Shown here: piece by piece, positions 6,686 to 11,674 of the stretch
How the letters are laid out: each line of letters starts with the position of its first letter
How positions within the stretch are numbered: the first letter of the stretch is position 1
DNA from: Hyphomicrobiales bacterium
GTDB lineage: Bacteria > Pseudomonadota > Alphaproteobacteria > Rhizobiales > Xanthobacteraceae
Length of the DNA: 11,674 bases
Direction of reading: 5' to 3'
Assembly: GCA_016210825.1 (NCBI GenBank)
Contig: JACQTM010000389.1
Span: forward strand, 1 to 11,674
Position numbers and translations under genes: made by a program
The notes under the pieces: model-generated
The model's input: only the letters and a program-made list of their open reading frames with translations
Database searches by the model: none
Told to the model about the DNA's origin: nothing

Positions 6686-6714
6686 TTGACCCTATCGGGG
6701 GTGATCCGTAAATT
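6686..6714 (+). promoter_or_regulatory. Predicted sigma-70-type promoter of the catIJ-pcaFHG operon
   Basis: A -35 box TTGACC (6686-6691, five of six consensus bases) is followed after exactly 17 bases by TAAATT (6709-6714, four of six). The predicted transcription start near 6721 would leave a leader of about 42 bases before the catI ATG. No alternative of similar quality was seen in this gap. This is a consensus match only. Confidence 0.5.
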
Positions 6715-6762
6715 CCCGGCACCATGCGGTGCGCCACGCGCCGCCGGAGAAAGCCTGGAACG

Positions 6763-7623
6763 ATGTTGCGCGTCCTCTCCCTCGCCGAAGCCGTGGAATC
6801 CGTCATCCGGGATGGCGACAGCGTGGCGATGGAAGGCTTCACCCACCTGATCCCGCATGCCGCCGGCCACGAGATCGTTCGCCAGGGGCGCAAGCATCTC
6901 ACGCTCATTCGCATGACGCCGGATCTGCTCTACGATCAGCTCATCGGCATGGGCTGCGCCGACAAGCTTGTCTTTTCCTGGGGCGGCAACCCGGGCGTCG
7001 GCTCGCTGCATCGCCTGCGTGATGCCATTGAGAACGGCTGGCCGCACAAGCTCGAGATCGAAGAACATTCCCACGCCGCCATGGCCAACGCCTACGAGGC
7101 GGGTGCGGCGGGACTGCCATGCGCGATTTTTCGCGGCTACATCGGTACCGACCTGCCGAAAGTGAATCCCAAAATAAAAAGCATCATCTGTCCGTTCACC
7201 GGCGAGACGCTTGCGGCGATCCCCGCCCATCGGCCCGATGCCGCCGTCATTCACGCATTGCGCGCGGACCGCACCGGTAACGTGCTGCTCGAAGGTATTC
7301 TCGGTGTGCAGAAGGAAGCCGTGCTCGCCGCCAAGCGCACCCTCGTCACCGTCGAGGAAATCGTGGACGATTTCGGCCCGCGCAGCCTCAATGCCGTGAT
7401 CCTGCCGAGCTGGACGGTGAGCGCGATTGCCCATGTGCCGGGCGGCGCGTTTCCGTCCTACGCGCAGGGCTATTACACGCGCAACAACACTTTCTACAAA
7501 GAGTGGGATGCGATCTCGCGCGACCGCGACACGTTCCTCGCGTGGATTAAGACGAACGTGCTGGAACAAGGCCCCGAGGTTTTTGCCATGCATGCGCGCA
7601 ATATGCGCCCAGCCGCGGAGTGA
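6763..7623 (+). CDS. catI: 3-oxoadipate CoA-transferase subunit A (CatI type)
   Basis: A 286-residue class I CoA-transferase alpha subunit. The start at 6763 follows a GGAA ribosome-binding sequence; an in-frame ATG at 6724 lies almost on the predicted transcription start and adds an unlikely arginine-rich end. It strongly resembles the longer CatI form of Pseudomonas knackmussii (about 282 residues) over its whole length: GFTHLIPHAAGHE (25-37), RQGRKHLTLIRMTPDLLYD (40-58), FSWGGNPGVGSLHRLRDA (71-88), LEGILGVQKEA and YAQGYYTRNN. With subunit B it moves CoA from succinyl-CoA to 3-oxoadipate, the penultimate step of the beta-ketoadipate pathway. It is first in the rightward operon, with the stop 5 bases before the likely subunit B start. 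A glutaconate or other oxoacid transferase is possible but less fitting next to pcaF and pcaHG. Confidence 0.92.
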   Translation: MLRVLSLAEAVESVIRDGDSVAMEGFTHLIPHAAGHEIVRQGRKHLTLIRMTPDLLYDQLIGMGCADKLVFSWGGNPGVGSLHRLRDAIENGWPHKLEIEEHSHAAMANAYEAGAAGLPCAIFRGYIGTDLPKVNPKIKSIICPFTGETLAAIPAHRPDAAVIHALRADRTGNVLLEGILGVQKEAVLAAKRTLVTVEEIVDDFGPRSLNAVILPSWTVSAIAHVPGGAFPSYAQGYYTRNNTFYKEWDAISRDRDTFLAWIKTNVLEQGPEVFAMHARNMRPAAE

Positions 7624-7628
7624 CAGTC

Positions 7629-8405
7629 ATGACCTCGAAATATACGCCGAATGAGATGATGACGATCGCGGCGGCGCGCGCGCTCAAGAACGAGGACGTC
7701 GTCTTCGTCGGCATCGGCATGCCGTCGGCCGCGTCCAATCTCGCGCGATTGACGCATGCGCCTGCCATTACGCTGATTTACGAATCCGGCACGCTGGCAA
7801 CCAAGCCGTCGGTGCTGCCGCTTTCGATTGGCGACGGCGAATTGTGCGAGACCGCGCTCACCACGGTCTCCGTGCCGGAAATGTTCCGCTATTGGCTGCA
7901 GGGCGGGCGGATCACCGTCGGCTTCCTTGGCGGGGCGCAGATCGATCGCTTCGCCAATCTCAATACAACCGTGGTCGGCCCCTATGCGAAGCCGAAGGTG
8001 CGGCTGCCCGGCGGCGGTGGCGCGCCGGAAATCGCGAATTCCTGCGGCGAGATTTTCATCATCATGGCGCAAGGCAAACGCAGCTTCGTGGATAAGCTCG
8101 ATTTCATCACGTCGCTCGGGCATGGCGAGGGTGGCGATCACCGCAGTCGGCTCGGCGTCAAGACCAAGGGGCCGACGCGGCTCGTCACCGACTTGTGCAT
8201 TTTCGAGCCCGATCCCAGATCAAAAGAGATGACGGTCGCCGCCATCCATCCAGGGGTGACGCGCGAGAAAATCCAGGAGAACACCGGCTGGCCGGTGCGC
8301 TACGCGGATAAAGTCGCTGAAACGTCCCCGCCGACCGCCCGTGAGCTCGAAGTCCTGCGCGAGCTGCACGCCCGTACCGCGCGTGCGCATGGCGAAGCGG
8401 CTTGA
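7629..8405 (+). CDS. catJ: 3-oxoadipate CoA-transferase subunit B (CatJ type)
   Basis: A 258-residue class I CoA-transferase beta subunit, matching the roughly 260 of CatJ. ATG 7629 is chosen because GGAG sits 8 bases upstream; an in-frame GTG at 7620 overlapping the catI end is less likely. LIYESG (49-54) carries the expected catalytic glutamate E52, which forms the glutamyl-CoA thioester intermediate. KPSVLPLSIGDGEL (59-72), the GFLGGAQIDRFANLNTT stretch (98-114), FVDKLDFITSLGHGEGGDHR and IHPGVTREKIQENTGW are all CatJ-like. It works only as a complex with CatI, whose gene ends 5 bases upstream, so coupled translation is likely. Downstream, a 150-base gap holding a stem-loop repeat separates it from pcaF. 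Confidence 0.93.
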   Translation: MTSKYTPNEMMTIAAARALKNEDVVFVGIGMPSAASNLARLTHAPAITLIYESGTLATKPSVLPLSIGDGELCETALTTVSVPEMFRYWLQGGRITVGFLGGAQIDRFANLNTTVVGPYAKPKVRLPGGGGAPEIANSCGEIFIIMAQGKRSFVDKLDFITSLGHGEGGDHRSRLGVKTKGPTRLVTDLCIFEPDPRSKEMTVAAIHPGVTREKIQENTGWPVRYADKVAETSPPTARELEVLRELHARTARAHGEAA

Positions 8406-8435
8406 AAGACGACTATGAAACAAGCACCAATCAAT

Positions 8436-8534
8436 GTCCGTTATCCTGAGGTGCGAGCGAAGCGAGCCTCGAAGGATCACGGCCGGTCACTCTTCGGGGC
8501 TCGGCCTTCAGCCGAGCACCTCAGGGTGACGGAC
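8436..8534. repeat. Palindromic dispersed repeat element of about 99 bases between catJ and pcaF
   Basis: Outer arms GTCCGTTATCCTGAGGTGC (8436-8454) and GCACCTCAGGGTGACGGAC (8516-8534) pair over 19 positions with two mismatches that become G-U pairs in one RNA strand. Inside is a perfect hairpin GCTCGGC-CTTCA-GCCGAGC (8499-8517) and a partial stem between CTCGAAG (8468-8474) and CTTCGGGG (8492-8499), so the whole can form a branched structure. The opening ATCCTGAGGTGCGAGCG-like sequence is familiar from intergenic repeats of Bradyrhizobium-type genomes (from memory, not searched). It fills most of the catJ-pcaF gap. It encodes nothing credible. Confidence 0.8.
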
Positions 8535-8555
8535 TGAACCAGGGCGAATATCAAG

Positions 8556-9761
8556 ATGCGTGACGTCTTTCTCTGCGATGCGGTGCGCACCCCGATTGGC
8601 CGTTACGGCGGCGCGCTCGCGAAGATTCGAACCGACAATCTCGCCGCAGCGCCGATCAAGGCGCTTATCGCGCGCAATATGAAGGTCGATTGGAAAGATC
8701 TCGACGAGGTTATTTACGGTTGCGCCAATCAAGCCGGCGAGGACAACCGCAACATCGCGCGCATGGCGCTGCTGCTCGCGGGCCTGCCGGACTCCGTGCC
8801 GGGTTTAACCGTCAATCGTCTCTGCGCCTCAGGGCTCAACGCCGTGGGCGATGCCGCGCGCGCGATTAAATGCGGCGAGATGGAGCTTGCCATCGCCGGT
8901 GGTGTCGAATCGATGACCCGCGCGCCCTTTGTCATGGGCAAGGCGGACGCGGCCTTCTCGCGCAGCGCCGAAGTCTATGACACGACAATCGGCTGGCGCT
9001 TCATTAATCCGCTGATGAAGGCGCAATACGGCGTCGATTCCATGCCCGAGACCGGCGAGAATGTCGCCGAGGAATTCCAGGTTACGCGCGCCGATCAGGA
9101 CAGCTTTGCATTGCGCTCCCAGCAGCGCGCGGGAAAGGCAATCGCGTCCGGCTATTTTGCCGAGGAGATCATTGCGGTCGAGGTGCCGGGCGGCAAGGCG
9201 GGCCCGGCCAAGGTGGATAAGGACGAACACCCGCGGCCCGACACGACGCTCGATGCGCTCGCCAAGCTCAAGGCTGCGTTTCGCAATCCGGGCACGGTGA
9301 CGGCGGGCAACGCGTCCGGCGTCAATGACGGCGCCGCCGCGATGATCCTCGCCTCCGAAGCGGCGGTAAAGAAGCATGGCCTCACACCGCGCGCGCGTGT
9401 GTTGGGCATGGCGTCGGCCGCCGTGCCGCCGCGCATCATGGGCATTGGCCCCGTGCCCTCGACACGCAAGCTGATGGCGCGGCTCGGCATCAAGATCGGC
9501 GATTTCGATTTGATCGAGATCAACGAGGCCTTCGCATCGCAATCGCTAGCATGTTTACGGCAGCTCGGGCTTGCCGACGACGCCGAGCACGTCAACCCGC
9601 ACGGCGGGGCCATCGCGCTCGGCCATCCCTTGGGCATGTCGGGGGCCCGCCTGGCGATGACCGCGGCGCATGGGCTAGCAAAGCGCAAAGGTAAGCTCGG
9701 GCTTGCCACAATGTGTGTCGGCGTTGGGCAGGGAGTTTCGCTTGCGCTTGAGCGTGTGTGA
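8556..9761 (+). CDS. pcaF: Beta-ketoadipyl-CoA thiolase (3-oxoadipyl-CoA/acetyl-CoA acyltransferase)
   Basis: A thiolase of 401 residues, the usual length of PcaF. The acyl-accepting cysteine is C90 in NRLCASGLNA (87-96), the histidine H357 is in GGAIALGHPLG (350-360), and the second cysteine C387 is in MCVGVGQG (386-393). The INEAF motif is at 322-326. The start VFLCDAVRTPIGRYGGAL (4-21), GCANQAGEDNRNIARMA (55-71) and the WRFINPLM region (147-154) follow PcaF more than general acetoacetyl-CoA thiolases. It cleaves 3-oxoadipyl-CoA with CoA to succinyl-CoA and acetyl-CoA, the last step of the beta-ketoadipate pathway. The start has AGGG 11 bases upstream. No separate thiolase is seen for the side-chain route, so this enzyme may or may not also act there. 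Confidence 0.93.
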   Translation: MRDVFLCDAVRTPIGRYGGALAKIRTDNLAAAPIKALIARNMKVDWKDLDEVIYGCANQAGEDNRNIARMALLLAGLPDSVPGLTVNRLCASGLNAVGDAARAIKCGEMELAIAGGVESMTRAPFVMGKADAAFSRSAEVYDTTIGWRFINPLMKAQYGVDSMPETGENVAEEFQVTRADQDSFALRSQQRAGKAIASGYFAEEIIAVEVPGGKAGPAKVDKDEHPRPDTTLDALAKLKAAFRNPGTVTAGNASGVNDGAAAMILASEAAVKKHGLTPRARVLGMASAAVPPRIMGIGPVPSTRKLMARLGIKIGDFDLIEINEAFASQSLACLRQLGLADDAEHVNPHGGAIALGHPLGMSGARLAMTAAHGLAKRKGKLGLATMCVGVGQGVSLALERV

Positions 9762-9818
9762 GTTATTCAAAGACAAAATAATTCGGGAAGAAGAAGCCCT
9801 TACCAAGGACGTTCAATA

Positions 9819-10517
9819 ATGACGCTGGTCTATCCAAAGGAAAGCCTCAGTGCTTATCCAAAGCATCTGAGCCCCGGATATCGCAGCACGATCAAGCGCT
9901 CGCCGTCGAAACCTCTGATCATTATTCCGCACACGCTGTCTGAGCTGACTGGGCCGGTCTATGGCCACGAGGCGGTGCAGGAGAATGACAACGATCTCAC
10001 CAAACAGCATAAGGGCGAACCGCTCGGCGAGCGCATCATCGTCCACGGTCATATTCTCGACGAAGATAAGCGGCCGGTACCTGATACGCTGGTTGAAATC
10101 TGGCAAGCCAATGCTTGCGGCCGCTACGTGCATGTCGTCGATCAGCACCCGGCGCCGCTCGATCCGAATTTCACCGGCGCGGGTCGCACGGTTACCGATA
10201 AGAATGGCTATTACAAATTCATCACGGTCAAGCCGGGCGCCTATCCCTGGCGCAATCACCCCAATGCGTGGCGGCCGAACCACATCCACTTCTCAGTTTT
10301 CGGCCATTCGTTCCTATCGCGGCTGGTCACGCAGATGTATTTTCCGGGCGATCCGCTGTTTCCGTTCGATCCGATCTTCAATTCCGTGACCGACGAGAAG
10401 GCGCGCCAGCGTATGATCTCGTCCTTCGATCTGGACAACACGGTCCCGGATTGGGCGTTGTGCTTCCGTTTCGATATTGTGCTGCGCGGGCGCGAGCAGA
10501 CGCCGATGGAGCATTGA
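9819..10517 (+). CDS. pcaH: Protocatechuate 3,4-dioxygenase beta subunit
   Basis: A 232-residue intradiol dioxygenase beta subunit. The four ligands of the catalytic ferric iron are present with family spacing: Y103 (GRYVHV), Y142 (GAYPWRN), H155 and H157 (RPNHIHFS). Spacings of 39, 13 and 2 residues match Tyr408, Tyr447, His460 and His462 of the Pseudomonas enzyme. The N-terminal YPKHLSPGYRSTIKRSPSKPLI is also PcaH-like. With PcaG it opens protocatechuate between its two hydroxyl groups to 3-carboxy-cis,cis-muconate. The residue before GRY is C100, where glycine or alanine is usual; this is minor and should not affect iron binding. It follows pcaF after 57 bases with an AAGGA ribosome-binding site and overlaps nothing. 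Confidence 0.96.
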   Translation: MTLVYPKESLSAYPKHLSPGYRSTIKRSPSKPLIIIPHTLSELTGPVYGHEAVQENDNDLTKQHKGEPLGERIIVHGHILDEDKRPVPDTLVEIWQANACGRYVHVVDQHPAPLDPNFTGAGRTVTDKNGYYKFITVKPGAYPWRNHPNAWRPNHIHFSVFGHSFLSRLVTQMYFPGDPLFPFDPIFNSVTDEKARQRMISSFDLDNTVPDWALCFRFDIVLRGREQTPMEH

Positions 10518-10519
10518 TA

Positions 10520-11134
10520 ATGTCCGAGATTACGCCATCGCAGACGGTGGGCCCGTTTTTCGCCTACGGCTTGACGCCGAAAGGCGTATGCCAATGGAGG
10601 CCGAACAGCGGGTTCGATTGGAAGGAAACGGCTGGCGACAACCTGATTACGCCGGATGCATCCGGCGAGCGCATCCGCATCGAGGGCTGCATCACCGACG
10701 GCGACGGTGCGCCGATCAATGACGCCATGATCGAGATTTGGCAGGCCGACGCGCAAGGCCGCTACATGCACCCGCGCGACAACCGTTCGATTCCGAACGC
10801 GAGATTCAAAGGCTTCGGCCGCTCGGCCACCGACAAGAGCGGCGTGTTCGGCTTTAGCACCGTCAAACCGGGCGCCGTGCCGGGCCCCAACGGTAAAGCG
10901 CAGGCGCCGCACATCGTGGTCTGCATTTACTCGCGTGGCATGCTGCGACAGATCTACACGCGCCTCTATTTCTCCGACGAGTCGGCCAATGCTTCGGATC
11001 CGATTCTCGCGCTTATCCCCCCCGATCGCCGCGACACGTTGGTCGCGAAGAAACAGATGCGCGGCGGACAAAACGTCTATCGCTTCGATATCCGAGTCCA
11101 GGGGAAGGACGAGACGGTGTTCTTCGATATTTAA
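10520..11134 (+). CDS. pcaG: Protocatechuate 3,4-dioxygenase alpha subunit
   Basis: A 204-residue alpha subunit, close to the usual 200. It starts at the ATG two bases after the pcaH stop, with GGAG inside the pcaH end as its ribosome-binding site, so the subunits are made together. The frame is open further upstream inside pcaH, but that is not used. MSEITPSQTVGPFFAYGL (1-18) is a near-signature opening of PcaG. IEIWQADAQGRYMHP (71-85) and QAPHIVVCIYSRGM (128-141) follow, the latter replacing the iron-ligand region of the beta chain. As in the family, the iron-binding tyrosine and histidine set is not kept; the alpha chain shapes the active-site pocket of the alpha-beta unit. A small hairpin right after the stop may end the transcript. 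Confidence 0.95.
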   Translation: MSEITPSQTVGPFFAYGLTPKGVCQWRPNSGFDWKETAGDNLITPDASGERIRIEGCITDGDGAPINDAMIEIWQADAQGRYMHPRDNRSIPNARFKGFGRSATDKSGVFGFSTVKPGAVPGPNGKAQAPHIVVCIYSRGMLRQIYTRLYFSDESANASDPILALIPPDRRDTLVAKKQMRGGQNVYRFDIRVQGKDETVFFDI

Positions 11135-11151
11135 GCCGTCTTGCGGCTTTT
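11133..11151 (+). terminator. Possible weak intrinsic terminator after pcaG
   Basis: AAGCCG (11133-11138) and CGGCTT (11144-11149) form a six-pair stem with loop TCTTG, and the run TTTT (11148-11151) overlaps the stem end. It starts within the pcaG stop codon. The stem is short and the T run brief, so termination may be partial and the next gene could still be read from the same transcript. Confidence 0.4.
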
Positions 11152-11278
11152 GATCGGGACGGCCGAATGGGATTTATCCCACCCCGGCTTCCCATAGCTG
11201 GCCAGCGCGATTTGTGGTTGACGAAGCGACCCGCTCCCGGTTCGCTCCCGGCCAAAGAGCAATCGGAGGAACCAAGTC

Positions 11279-11674
11279 ATGAAAAGAACCACCGCGCCCT
11301 TCCGTGCCGACATCGTCGGCAGCTTTCTGCGCCCCGCCCCGCTGAAAGAAGCGCGCGCCAGGCGCGAAAAGGGTGAGATCACGGCCGAACAGCTAAAGCA
11401 GGTCGAGGACCATGAAATCGAAAAACTCATCAAGAAACAGGCCGAGGTCGGCTTGCAGTTGGCGACCGACGGCGAGTTCCGCCGCGCCTGGTGGCATTTC
11501 GACTATCTCGGTCTGCTCGACGGCGTCGAAGTCTACGAGAGCGAACAGGGTATCCAATTCCAGGGTGTCGTGACGAAAGCGCAAAGTATCCGCGTCACCG
11601 GAAAGATGGGCTTTCCCAAGAACCATCCGTTCCTCGATCACTTCAAGTTCGTCAAAGACCACACCCGCGTCACG
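11279..11674 (+). CDS. MetE C-terminal-domain-like (YxjG/YxjH-type) methyltransferase, 5' part only
   Basis: The first 132 codons are open to the right edge with no stop. The ATG at 11279 has an excellent GGAGG ribosome-binding site 9 bases upstream. The protein opens with APFRADIVGSFLRPAPL (6-22) and has QLATDGEFRRAWWHFDYL (60-77), both typical of the small cobalamin-independent methionine-synthase-like proteins annotated as 5-methyltetrahydropteroyltriglutamate-homocysteine methyltransferase (YxjG/YxjH). The zinc-binding His/Cys residues that would show methyl-transfer competence lie beyond the window. The expected full length is about 370 residues. Proteins of this group are often of unknown substrate. 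A role in handling methyl groups from methoxylated aromatics is an idea from the neighbourhood only. A gap of 144 bases with a weak terminator separates it from pcaG, so it may be a separate unit. Confidence 0.82.
   Translation, partial: MKRTTAPFRADIVGSFLRPAPLKEARARREKGEITAEQLKQVEDHEIEKLIKKQAEVGLQLATDGEFRRAWWHFDYLGLLDGVEVYESEQGIQFQGVVTKAQSIRVTGKMGFPKNHPFLDHFKFVKDHTRVT

Larger units (their letters stand above)
6569..6762. promoter_or_regulatory. Divergent promoter region between ech and catI
   Basis: This 194-base region separates the leftward hydroxycinnamate operon from the rightward beta-ketoadipate operon. It holds the palindrome at 6643-6656 and a good sigma-70-like promoter for the rightward genes at 6686-6714. 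The palindrome lies about 75 bases upstream of the ech start, similar to the distance of its twin from dctP, and about 70 bases upstream of the predicted rightward start point. It therefore looks better placed to control the leftward operon. No convincing -35/-10 pair was found for ech. Confidence 0.6.

Noticed and set aside
6670..7593. Long open frame of 307 codons on the minus strand opposite catI
   Set aside because: It lies antisense to a strongly recognised CoA-transferase gene; its composition is rich in Arg, Ala, His and Gly as expected of a high-GC shadow, and it has no recognisable domain.
8436..8534. Possible insertion-sequence remnant or transposon ends
   Set aside because: There is no transposase fragment, and the arms enclose only about 60 bases, so a palindromic dispersed repeat is the better reading.
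8829..9542. 237-codon minus-strand frame opposite pcaF
   Set aside because: Shadow frame; the plus-strand thiolase has all catalytic residues and explains the region.
10256..11071. 271-codon minus-strand frame opposite pcaH and pcaG
   Set aside because: It spans two real genes antisense and has no recognisable motif.
11168..11181. Short palindrome TGGGATTTATCCCA before the MetE-like gene
   Set aside because: It is perfect, but short and isolated; it could be a regulator site, yet nothing else supports it. No riboswitch-like structure could be made out in this 144-base gap.
11232..11251. Two direct copies of CGCTCCCGG before the MetE-like gene
   Set aside because: Only 9 bases repeated twice in GC-rich DNA, with no positional logic; chance is a sufficient explanation.

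Overview
The window looks like part of an alphaproteobacterial chromosome, most likely Hyphomicrobiales (Bradyrhizobium/Rhodopseudomonas/Xanthobacteraceae-like). This is inferred from the high GC content, the protein flavour, and a stem-loop repeat at 8436-8534 of the type scattered through those genomes. No mobile element, tRNA, rRNA or CRISPR was seen. The theme is uptake and breakdown of lignin-type aromatic acids, with hydroxycinnamates feeding into protocatechuate and the beta-ketoadipate pathway.

Layout. (1) 1-1904, minus strand: a TRAP transporter operon (periplasmic binding protein, small and large membrane subunits; the large one runs off the left edge). (2) 2111-2563, plus strand: a MarR-family regulator, divergent from the transporter. 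(3) 2572-6568, minus strand: a four-gene operon read right to left as enoyl-CoA hydratase, feruloyl/coumaroyl-CoA synthetase, short-chain 3-hydroxyacyl-CoA dehydrogenase and 4-hydroxybenzoyl-CoA-type thioesterase. (4) 6763-11134, plus strand: 3-oxoadipate CoA-transferase subunits A and B (CatI/CatJ type), beta-ketoadipyl-CoA thiolase (PcaF), and protocatechuate 3,4-dioxygenase beta and alpha (PcaH, PcaG). (5) 11279 to the right edge: the start of a MetE/YxjG-like methyltransferase gene.

Proposed working model (inference). The TRAP system imports a hydroxycinnamate or a related aromatic acid. The CoA ligase activates it, the hydratase adds water across the side-chain double bond, and the dehydrogenase makes the beta-ketoacyl-CoA. 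A thiolase not obvious in the window removes acetyl-CoA, and the thioesterase releases 4-hydroxybenzoate or vanillate. After conversion to protocatechuate elsewhere, PcaHG opens the ring, and CatIJ with PcaF finish 3-oxoadipate to succinyl-CoA and acetyl-CoA. The genes for the steps between (pobA or a demethylase, and pcaB, pcaC, pcaD) are not in the window. The hydratase keeps both glutamates of true hydratases, and no vanillin dehydrogenase is present. Together these favour a beta-oxidative route over the vanillin-forming lyase route.

Regulation. Two nearly identical 14-bp imperfect palindromes, GTTTGATATAAAAC (1990-2003) and GTTTGATATACAAC (6643-6656), lie in the two divergent promoter regions. 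They are good candidates for operators of the MarR-type protein, tying transporter, regulator and catabolic operons into one regulon. A third, different palindrome (5716-5734) abuts the start codon of the CoA ligase.
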